This document shows positions 43,201 to 55,200 of a DNA stretch of 64,000 nt, in pieces (position 1 is the stretch's first letter; every line of letters begins with the position of its first letter). The position numbers and the translations under genes were made by a program. The stretch is taken from NCBI RefSeq assembly GCF_023159225.1, contig NC_063184.1:11335528-11399527 (forward strand), given 5' to 3'. The stretch comes from Perognathus longimembris pacificus. Taxonomy: Eukaryota > Chordata > Mammalia > Rodentia > Heteromyidae. The notes beneath the pieces are model-generated. The model was not told the DNA's origin, made no database searches, and saw only the letters and a list, made by a program, of their open reading frames with translations.

Positions 43201-46200
43201 GACATACATTTTGTAAAAGTTCAAAACTTTGTTTTAGAGAAATGTATTATTTGCCTCAGTTTTACAGAAAGAGAAAAGGCTTAGAAACACAAACTGTTTA
43301 ATGACTCAAAGTAAGCAAATGCTGGTCATTCTTAGTGAGCTTCTTCTACTTCATTTTTTGTAAATTTGTTGTTATTCTTTTTCTTTTTCTTTTTTTTTTT
43401 TTTCTAATCCTGGGTCTTGAATTCAGAGCCTGAGCTCTGTCCCTAGCATTTTTTTGCTCAAGGCTAGCACTTGGCCACTTGAGCCACAGCGCCACTTCTA
43501 GCCATTTTCTATATATGTGGTGCTGGGGAATTGAACCCAGGGCTTCATGGATATGAGGCAAGCACTCTTGCCACTAGGCCATATTCCCAGCCCCTTGTTG
43601 TTATTCTTTTAAAAGACTTACCTATGACTGCTTCCTGGGCTCTCCCCCTGTACAAAAATTAATCAGCAATTAAAGAGTGTTCATAAGCAGAATTCTATAT
43701 AAAGCAAGCTATTAGAATTTGCATTTTGTCTATAAGATGGTTAACTTACCAATTTTTTGTCACTATAAACAAAGTTCACATTAAAAATGGTTGAAACAAA
43801 AAATCCTTTAAACTGTACTATTTTTTTTTCACAAGCAAATACTAGTTTACTATTTCCTGAACTAGGTAACAACTATTTTGTGAATATTTCTTAGCTTTCT
43901 TTCTAACATAGCAATAGAATAGCAAATGAACTTGTGAAGGCAAGATGTAGTAGACAGCATATTCTTTATGCCCTCACTAGTAACAGCTGATCCTTATTAG
44001 TCACATTCCCACCTTTTGTGAAAATGTATTTGTAATCCCCAAGTCAATACTTCCTATCCTTTCTTGGTCATTTGAGCAGCCTATAACTTGTACATCGCCA
44101 ACAATGTACATTCCCAGCTGAGGTACAACAGGTGTCACACTGTCTTTTCTCAGTTAGCATAATGACTAGGTGGCATTTATACCTGGTGTACTTGCATTTT
44201 TTTGTCCTTTAATTGCTCCTAGTTTCATTGTTGAAAACGATCCTTAAATGTAGAGCTTAAGGGCTATTTGTGAAGTATAGGAGGTGTGATGTGCCTTACA
44301 GAGAAAATATGTCAGATAAGCTCATTTAAGCAGATTTAGGGCTCACGGCAGCAATTCCATTTAGTGAATCAATAATGTATGTTAAATGTTTCTTAAAGCA
44401 GGTATACTAGTATATAATTATATACTAATTGGGCAATGACAATGTGGTCAAAAGCTTCAAAAATTTATTCCTATTTTCCCTATGACAAAGTATTCACTAA
44501 TTCAGCACTCGTGGACCTTTAAGGAACATAACCACAACAAAGAACGGGAATTGACTGTTTTTGTATTCTTTCAAAGTGTTAAAAATTATAGCTTCTTTTT
44601 CCTCCAAAGCAAACCACAGTAATTTCCAATACTAATTTGGACTTAAAAATATTTAAACTGTTAAGGTCTGAGTTAAAATATATGACTAAGTTAGCCATAG
44701 GAATAAAAATGCTAATGGTCCACATTTAGGAAACAGCTAAAAAAAAAAAAAAAACCCAGGGTGACATTAATGTAACATAAAATGTATAAGAGAGGAAAGA
44801 TCAGTTAGTAAAAATAAGACCAAATCTTCTTTTATCTTGAACCACAAAATATGAAATACACTAGGAAAACACTTGAAACCACAAGTTCTGAGAAGCAACA
44901 TGTCAAGATACAGTATGAGGCTGTTAGCTTTGAAACTTTTTTCCAGTGTGTATTCACAAAGCTCATAAAAGAAATGACATGGTGATGGAATTGACGTTCA
45001 GGAAAGAAGGAAAATTATGTTCTACAAAACTCTAGCTATTACTTTGATGAAAAACAAAACAAAAGGTCAACAGTTTCCTAGCTATGATGCTTTGTTTTGA
45101 TTCAGGATGTTTGCTTTTTTTTGAGTGTTTGAGACCAACTGCTGTAATGTAGGCTAGGGTGGCCCCAAACTCTCCACGTAGCCCAGCCTGGCTTTTAGTT
45201 GACTTTCTTCCTGCGTTCACCTCCTGGTCCTGCTTTTACAGGTGTGTAAACCACAACTGGCCATGAATACACATTACTTTGAAAAAAGTATTTATACCCA
45301 AATCAATTTGAGCAATGCTGAATTACAGGTTTAAAAATGTTTGTTTATGAGATGCATTAGTAGCTTATGCCTGTAATTCCTGCAACTGAGGATCAAGGTT
45401 CAAAGCCAGCCTGGGCAGAAAAATTCTATGAGACTCGTCTCCAATTAACCACCAAAAAGCCAGAAGTGGAGCTGTGGCATAAGTGGTAGAGACCAAGTCT
45501 TGAAAAAGCTAAGTGAGAGCACAGCCCCTAAGTTCTAGCCCTAGTAACTGCTCCAAAAACAAAACAAAAACTTTTTTGTAGTTGTTTAGTACAAGTTCTT
45601 CTTAGATCCTTTCATATCCTAATTTACATTCTCACACCAGTACTCTATACATATTCTGGGTAATGGTGAACTACAAAATAATTCAAATTTTTATAAAAAA
45701 GATTTGATACATTTCCTCTTATTTCAAAGGGAAAAGGCCAAAAGGCCAGCTTCAGCTTCTCTGTTGGTCTAATTTTAGAGCTGTGCAAAGGATTCCTCCA
45801 GGATGGTAAGATATTTGTACCAGCTCACACAATTAGTTTAAGGTAAATGGAAATTAGCATACAAACTAAACTCTCCTAACTATGCCTGGTATAATATACA
45901 CATATCACCAAATCTCAATGTATATTTATCTTGCAACTGACCAAATTTTACATGAAGATACAAAAAGTCTGGTTAAATTAGAAATTGTAGAATGAGCTAT
46001 AATTTCTTCCTCAGAAAATGTTCATTCATTCTAGAATATTCCTCAGGGAAAGAGATTAGAAAATCCCTTTTGGAAATTCAATATTATTGAGAATTCAAAA
46101 TCTTCTGTGTGCATGTGTATATGCGAGTATGCACAGTATTAGATGTAAATATTGGAAAATTCTGAATTCTTGCTAATATAGAGTAACAAAATGATACAGA

Positions 46201-49200
46201 AGGGATGAAAAAGTAAAAACAATCAAAATAATTCAAAATAACTTAGAACAAACGTAATGATTAGCAAGAATAATGAATTAATTCTGTACTATGGAGATAC
46301 TTACCTCATCACTTTCTACTAGATTCTCAAACTGAAAGAAGAAAAAAGCTAAGTGTTAGAAGGCATCTTTGTCTAAGGTACATATCTCACAAGAATTTAT
46401 TACTTATTTCATCTTAAGAATAACTTATTTTTAAATGTAAAAAACACTTAAATTACTTACTTTTTATGTATCAGCACATTTGATATATTCAGCAGTCTCA
46501 TAAAATAGTCAAGGTAAATATATACTATTTGTATTTATGATTTATATAAAAAAGATAATTACAGCAATATTCTACACAAAGCAGAAACCATATCAGTAAC
46601 TAAAACCTGGATCAAATATTTTATTAGGTATTTTAAACCCATACCACTAGAATAATCTTCTTCACATGAGTTCTGAAATGAAATAATGTCATAAAAAGAA
46701 AAATGATTCAAGAAAGAGGGACTAAAAAGACACCTCAAGAATTTCTCTAAAGGTTTATTACATTTATTCACTTACTCATATAATTTATTTACTGAAAACC
46801 TAAGAGAAGGCAGTCATTGTTCCCAAACACAGTGCCTTTTTAGAGACAAGCATGTGAATACTTTATTACAGTATGATGTCAAATGACTTACTGGGAGTCA
46901 TTACTATTTTAAAGTATTTGTCATGTACATATAATTATCTTGGTAAGTAACCACTTAAAAGAAGAAAAAAAACTTTTATTGTAAATACTGTTTTGCTTAA
47001 AGCCTGGGAAACAATGAATTCAAAGGTTTAGAAAATAAAATAGTTTAAGGGAATAAAAAAGCTATCCAGGGCTGGGGATATAGCCTAGTGGCAAGAGTGC
47101 CTGCCTCGGATACACGAGGCCCTAGGTTCGATTCCCCACCACCACATATACAGAAAACGGCCAGAAGCGGCGCTGTGGCTCAAGTGGCAGAGTGCTAGCC
47201 TTGAGCGGGAAGAAGCCAGGGACAGTGCTCAGGCCCTGAGTCCAAGGCCCAGGACTGGCCAAAAAAAAAAGCTATCCAAAATTAACTTCTTATTGGTTTG
47301 TGATTTAATAAAATCAAACTACTAGTTCATGTTTTCTCATTTACTATAGAAGTTAGTGAAGAAGTAGTATTCAATATTTACACCCAGGCAGTTCTGGAAT
47401 GGAATTAATTTTCCATCACTTAAGATATATACAATAGCTCAATTTCTTCACTTGTGTAAGCCTTTCCATCCATATAACAGGTAATAAACACCTGCTTATA
47501 AAAGTTGTGGCAAGAACTGTATATGGTAGCATTCCTTAACTGTATGACAAGGGGCTGGTACATAGCAGATAGTATTGCCTGAGCAAACCAGGAGTCTGAA
47601 GAATGACAGTCTTAGTGAGACATTTCTGACAGATGAATACCTTCTGAGCTATGTAGGGTAAACCAAAATCAAATCTGCAAACTCCTCCCTATTCTCTTTG
47701 TTCTGCACTGCTCTAATTCTCTCCATTAGAACCAATTCTTTCTACCTTAAAGTCCCTTCTACTCTTTTGAAGGTTTTTTTAATCCCATAAAATTTATTAC
47801 CTCTACTTACCTCTATTGTTAAGTGCTCACCTCTTGAGCATGTTCTAAAATATTTGGATCTGGGAAGAAAATCAGAAAACAACATTAAAAACCAGAACTA
47901 ACTGAAAAGTGAATATGATGCCAAGTTTTCTCAAGAACAACTTTAATCTTCTAATTTGTAATTGTCGTATACTTGTGCAAAGTAAACAAATTGATCTAGG
48001 TTTTTAAATAGCCTTTTGAATTTCAGTGTTGAGTCAACAATATTTTTATTGGTAGTAATACTTATTAAACTTCTAAAAAATAATCTCTCTCAGCAATCAT
48101 CATTCTCTTACCTGAAGAACCTGCCCCTGACTAATCTAGGTTCCATCTTTGGGACTAGCATAACTGAAGAGTGAGCCAAGTCTCCCAGCCTGAATTTGAT
48201 TTGTCCAGAATTATGAAGAAACCAGTCAGAGATGCAATGTACTAAAAGCTCTAGGGAACTGCTGGGGGACTGTGATTCTAGACAATCTTCAGTGACAGGA
48301 ATAAAAATCAACTAAATGAGTTAAGAGAACAGAGTTATCTAGAAGGACCATTTCCATCCCTACCCTGTAACATATCTAACTATAATAAATAAGCTCTTTT
48401 CAACATATAGCTAATAATCAAACACAGCTAAACAACTTTTAGGTCTTCCTTAGCTCATCTTCCCACCATATTTAATTGAGCACAGATCTATAGCTGAAAA
48501 CTCTGCTGTCTAGATTCTAATATAATGTACAGCTTGGAATCCAACTGTACTTCTGTAATATGTAACATGTTCATAGGAAAAGCCCTTTGTGCTTTTATTA
48601 CAAAAATAGTTTTGTAATATCTATAAAACATTTGTTATCTTTTTCTTAAGAGACCATTATTCAGTAAGTCTCTCAGTAAATATCAAGAGTGGTCAACTTT
48701 GAAAGAAAATTTAGTCTATTTTAAATCACAACTGCTGAAGAATCTAAATATAAATAGCCTTCTCCTCCTTAGACCCATCCTATTTTTAAGCACATAAGTG
48801 GATCGTATTGTACAAACCTCCCCAAATCTACTAAAAAAAGTTAAAGAGTAAATAATTACAAAATAATTTTAAGTTTCTCCCAGTGTGTAAATATAAATGC
48901 TTATGAATGAAAATAGGTAGCTAAAAACCATGATTTGTGGTTTTATATTAACATTTGCCTAAAGCTACTGAATCCAAAATTGATTTCATCTATAATGATA
49001 ATATAATTCCAATGCTGAATTCATAGAGATCTGATATTCCTGAAGGTGTGGTTATTTCAGGTAACACAAGCAACACTAGAAGATGGCACTGTAAACTGAT
49101 AGTGACTTCTCTCCCTCATTCTTGGGCAAGTCAATACAATAGCAAGTCATTATTATAGGCAGGAGACTGCTAGATTATCTCTGGTAGCTCAAGTAGGAAA

Positions 49201-52200
49201 GAAAAGAAAAAAAAGATATGGAGTACTAAACCTGACACCAATAACAGATTCTTAGCTCTAACAACCCTTTAAGTAAAGCAGTTATTCCTGTATTTTGACA
49301 CAAAACATTTTGCCAAAAAAGATTACTAAGCTTCACCCTCAGGCTGGCTCAGAGCCAGGGTGCTATATTCCTTCTAGTTTATTTACCTATTTATCTATCT
49401 TTGGGCCAATGCTACCAGGTTTTAACTGTTAGTGCTGGTATCTGATAGGACAAATTACTTTCTTCAAAATTTGGGAACCAAGTAATCAAGTTCCAGAAAA
49501 ATCCTACTAGGTTCTTAATCAGAATTATACTGAATTTCTAATCAAAAGTAAAAATTTAAGCACAGTATATATTTTTTTCATCACGAACAAGGCACCTGTA
49601 CTTATTTAGAATTGTTTGCAAACTTGTTCTAGGACTACTCACCTATTCTTAATTTACTCCTAGATTATTTTTTGTTTCCTCTATCATAGTAAGTCATTTA
49701 TAAATACATACTATCTAGTTACTGCTGGTAAGTGGGAACACAATAAAGTTTAATGAAATGATATTAGATCACATTTTACACTATTACGTTGGAAAAAAGA
49801 CCTGAGAAAAAATTAAGTATCAAGAATGGAACAAGGGAAATCCATTACTAATGAAATTCTGAATTCGCATAAAGTTTAGTGTGTGTACGAGTACTGATGC
49901 CTGAACTCAGGGTCTCATACTCAATTGGCTTTTTGCTCAAGGCTGGTGCTACCACTTGAACCACACATCCTCTTCTGGCATTTTGCTGGCTAACTGGAGA
50001 TAACTTCTTCCCCAAGCTGGCTATGAACGGTAAGATATCGGCTTCCTGAGTGGTTAGGATTACATGTGTGCACCAACAGTATCTGTCAACATTTTCTAGT
50101 ACATTGGAAGAGGTGCATAAACTATGTGCCTGAAATTCTATTCCAAGATATACATGACTAAGAATCTTTTACACATGTATAGAGCAGATATTTATGAGAA
50201 TCTTAACTGAAGGTGTAATTGCAAAGCTGATTACAATTGTGATTGCTAATCTATCATTGTAACTACCTACATTTCTAAATTGTTACCTCTAGAAATAACA
50301 GAAATGCCTATCAATGGGAAACGCATAAATAATGGTCTAGCCATACGACACCACACAGGTACAGAGATGAGTGTACAAGTTGGTAGTACATCTACAAAAA
50401 TGGGAAGTTTGAAGAAACCTTTCAGTTAAGAGTCAGATCTTAGCTGTGTATTGTGTTCACACTTGTAATCTTATCTCCTGAAAGGATCATGTTTCAAGGC
50501 TAGACAGAGAAGGGGGAAAAGTTTATGAGCTTCTAATCTCAACCAACAAAAAGCATGACACAGTGATACTTATCTGTCATCCCAGACAGGTGGGAAATAT
50601 AAATACGAGAATCTCAATTGAGATTGACCCAAGCATAAATTCAAGGCCTTTCACAAAATGTAACAAAAGCAAAAAGGGGCAAGATATGGCTCAAGTGATA
50701 GAAGATGGCAATCATAAGTTTAAATCCAAGGAATGAAGAAAAAAAAGACTAAAAATTATCCTATCTACCCACAGAATTATAATCAATGTTTACTGTATCT
50801 CAAGCAATTAGAAAGGACTACGAAGACCATTCTGGTCTTCAATGTAGGGGGGTAAAACAACCTAAGAAGCTGCTCTGTCAAGAGCCAAGAACCACAGGAG
50901 CCTCAGAGAAGTGAGTGGAGATAAATGCATAAAATATATGTATGAATAATATATGCAATCAAATTTGAAGCTGGATAAAAAATGATAGCTTGGATTACAG
51001 TGGTGTCAGTGAGATAAGTGTATGGATTAAAGAAATATGTGAAAGTCATCTTGTTTGGGGATGGACAGGAAAATGAGAGACGATGGAAGCAGTGTCAGAA
51101 TCCCAATGGAGATGTAACAGGAAAGAAGCAGCAGTGAAGAGAAGTGTATGTGGTAGAGTTCAGCAATCAGACTTCCAGAAGGGGAAGGGGAAGGAGCATG
51201 GAGGATAGAAGAATCAGCATCAGTATTGAAATAAGTATCACCTCAAGCTGGGATGTTAGAAGATGGTTAACATCTCCTCCTATATGCATTTAACTTCAAC
51301 AAACCAGCAGTCCTTGCCCTGGAGAGAGGTGGAGGCGAAAACAAAGGGAATAAAACGCAACATTCTACTTGTGTATGTACTTGTGTACATACTTGTGTAT
51401 GTTCAGTTACATAGTTAATAAAAGCTGAGCAGTCGAAATTGAGGCTTCAAGAGCAATGACTTAAAGGAAATAGAAGTGCATTTCTCTTCTTATTTAGAGC
51501 TCTCCAGTCATCCAAGGACACTCATTTTACATATAATTATAATGTCCCGGAGAGCTGTTTCTAAATGAAGGTTTCAGTACATCCATTCTACTACCACTGA
51601 AGATATGAAAGGATATTAGAAAGTGGGCAAGGAGAGATTAAGGTAGGTTTCTGGAACATAATACACTGAATGATGGTAGCATGTAAAGGAATTTGGAAGT
51701 TTTAAAGTAATATGGTACAGGCCAAGTATAGTGGCTCATATCTATAATCCCAGTTACATGGGAGGCAGAGACTGGAAGTTGACATGGTTCAAATAGAGTT
51801 AGCAAGATTCTATCTCAAAAATAAGCTGAGCATGGTTGTGCATGCCTATAATCCCAGCTACAGAGGAGGCATTGGTAGGTAGATCATGGTCCCAAGCTGG
51901 CAAGACAAACACAGGAGTCCCTACTTGAATAAAATACCTAAGACAACAAAGGCCTGTGGTGTAGCTCAAACAGTAGTGCATCTGCGGAGCAGGAGGCAGG
52001 CCCTCAAACTCAAGCTCCACAAAACAAAATAATAATCATGTACAGAAGTAGAGACTTTTGCATACTTATTTACTTATTGTACCATCAAGGCCATCTTTTG
52101 TTAGGGATAAAATCATGCTGAAAACAGACTGAAAATTCAACTTTCTACCCTTCTCCTGTTATTTTGTATTATAAATAATTTTCAAGTAAAAAAAAACACC

Positions 52201-55200
52201 ACAAAACCCTGAAACTTTTAAACAATTCCACAATGGCACTTCTCTTCAAATTCTTTTGGATCATATCCAGTAAAATACAATAAGAAAGTTTCCCCCTATA
52301 TCTTCTGTTTGACACTATAAATAAATGATGAGATGCCAAGGTAAATTGCTTCAAAGTCTATTAAAAATTAAAAGTTTCCCAGGTCTATTTTTGTGCCCTG
52401 AGCAAAAGACTGGAAAGGTTATAAATCAGATACCTGTCAAAAACTATTACAAAGATGACAGACATGTTGTTTTTTCCATTGGTATTAAGTATTTCAATAG
52501 AGGTTTAGCCATTCAAACTGGAAGAGCCCCCAATCAATAGATTCTTCAGGTGGAGACAACACTGGCATAGGTGATACAGGTCATGGTTAATTCTGACTAG
52601 GCCAACTGATGCCGATATCTGGTTAAAAGTTATTCTGGGTACATTTCCAAGAGTGCTTTGGAACAGACTGGCTTCGGGAGTCTTCAATGTGCTAATCATC
52701 ATCCAGCCTGCTTGAGGCTGGACCATGAGGAGAAAGGGAGAGAACGACTGACTTTACTCCACCTCCCTGCTCTGCTCGAGCTGAGGCCCTGGTGGTCTTC
52801 TGCCCATGAAATTAGGTCTTAGACCAACTGTTCTGGGACTTTACCTGGAGACCCACAATCTGGAGATCTAGACATACAGGCACATATCATCTACTAGGTC
52901 GGCTTCTCTGGAGGACCCTAATATAACTGATAACAGTAAAAATATTTACTGCCTCTTCCCAATAAAGACTAAGGAGAATGGATTTTCAGGAGGTAATTTT
53001 AATTTCTTAGAAGACAATAAGGATGGCAATGTTTACAGCAGAAGTACAGAGAATGCAAAGATGTTCAGAATGTATGAGGACAGACTGAATAGAACACACA
53101 TACAAAATCTTTTGTTAGGCCACTATAAAGTGAAAGGTAAGCGCAGATGAGACTTGGAGTGCTAGCAGTTGAAATAATAAAATGGATGAGATTTTGAAGT
53201 AGGTGATATATGTGTGAAAGGGATTAAAGACAAAAATCAGTATTGACCACACATATAAAGAATGAGTAGGAAAGGAATAAGAAAAAAAAATGAAAGTGGT
53301 GCTGTAGTGGTCAAGGGCACAGTTACAAAAGGAAGAACAAAGGAAGAAAGAGCATAGCTTACTACACATGCAACAGTATCAAGTTGTTGAGATAGTTGCA
53401 AGATTGTCCAGTGACACAAAGTATGAGATAGCTCACAGAGAGCAGAAGAGAAAGGAGAAGAGTGGAAAGAGAAGAGAGAGGGGAGAGAAAAGTGGAGAGG
53501 AAGATGGAGAGGAGAAAGAGGAGAGGGAAGAAGGAAGAGGGAGGGATGGAGGGATAGAGGGAGGGATGGAAGGACAGAGGAAGGGAGGAAAAGACAGGGA
53601 GGGAGGGAGAGAGGGAGGGAGGGAGAGGGAAGGACAGAAGGAGGGAGAGAGAGAGAAAGAGAGAGCGCGTACAAGAGAGCACATAAGCTCACAGCAACAC
53701 AGAATAAAGTAAGGGCTGTGATTTCAGAGAGACCTGGGCTGGATTTTCAACTCTATCTTGGGCAAGTTAAAACTTTCTAAGTTTCAGTTTTCAATTTATA
53801 ACGTGTCTATAGGTTAAACGGCATTAACCTAGAAATCCAAAATGGTCCAAAATCTTAAACTTTTTGAACACCAAAACAATTGGGAACACTTGTCTTCATG
53901 GGACAAGTTAAAGTAAACATACAGAAGACTCCTGGGGGTGGGGAGCAGCCTGGACAACACAGCAAGAAACTAACAACAAAATATATACATGCACTGAAAA
54001 TATTGTGTAAGACTAACTCCAGGTTATGGTATTAAAATAGCATATAAAATATGGCAGTTTCATGTTTTTCTTGGTTACCATCTCAAGGTATCATTATGTG
54101 CTAAAATAAAATGCCCAATCTGAAACACATCTAGCCTTATGCACTTCAGATATGGGATATTCAAATGGTGATAGTACTTATTTCTTCACAGGGGTGTGGT
54201 GAGGAATAAATGAATAATGCAAAGTACTTACTGTAGTGCCTGGCACACAGGAAGTAACTGAATGTTGGCTGTTGTTATTAAAGTCATTTTTACTGGAAAA
54301 GGAAAGCAAATCCTTGTAAACTGCAGTCTGAGGGCAACTCTACTGATGCTGTCAAAATGTCAACCACTACTAAATACCAAGAAAGATACAAAATATGGTT
54401 TAAAAAATGTTTGTCAGTACTAGGGATTGACTCAGGGCCTGGGTGCTGGTGCTATCCCTTAATGTTTTCACTCAGGTCTGGTGCTCTACCAGTTGAGCTA
54501 CAGCTCCACTTCTGGCTTTTTAGTTAACTGGAGATAAGAGTCTCAAAGACCCTTCCTGCCTTAGCTGGCTTTGAACCCTTCTTCAGATCTCAGCCTCCAG
54601 AGTAGCTAGGATTATAGGTATGAGCCACAGATACCTGGCTTGATTAAACTTTTACATGAAACTACAGCATATGCTGACTGGAACAACTGTTTTAGAAGTT
54701 CAGTAGAAAGACAGGAATTAAAAATACAACCCAATAAAATATAATTCAGCCTTCCATTTAAGAAAAAAAAAAAGAAACTATACAGCAGACTTCCAGCTGA
54801 CCAGCAGATGGAGCCCTCTGGAATGTCTTGGTAGGCGAAACCTCATTGCAAAGAATAACACATTAAGATACCTAAATTTTATTTCTAAAGTCCTGTTTCA
54901 ATCTCCAGATAATGTCGTAAGCAATAAGGTTTCCAAAATATCTCAACAGTGACGTTTTGATAAGTCAACAGATACTCTAGATTTAAAGATACTAGAACAG
55001 TCTAATCGTTTTTGGTAGTTCTTGCTTTCAGATCAGATTGTGTACAGTGATCTGATTTTGAGATCCTCTTGGGAAATCTGCAAGGATAAGAAATGGAGCC
55101 TTGGAATGTAAAGGAACCAGGTGGAGTCGAGCTTAAAGTGGCAAGGAAGGCCAGGATGCCCAATTTTCTGTCTTGCAGTAAACGCAGTGACACATAAAAC

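Larger units (their letters stand above)
40088..43621. other. AP1AR intron 4
   Basis: 3.5 kb with six repeats (listed separately) and unique AT-rich sequence. 41,500-41,800 has an old LINE-like stretch (AAGGTAATCAGTAGCTTCTG, CTCTCCTGGCTCTTTTCATC) too decayed to name. Confidence 0.55.
43648..46304. other. AP1AR intron 3
   Basis: 2.7 kb of AT-rich, mostly unique sequence with a B1-like and a B1-Geo element. Confidence 0.55.

Noticed and set aside
53237..53712. Frames of 83-151 codons on both strands
   Set aside because: Artefacts of the GGGA/GAGA purine tract.
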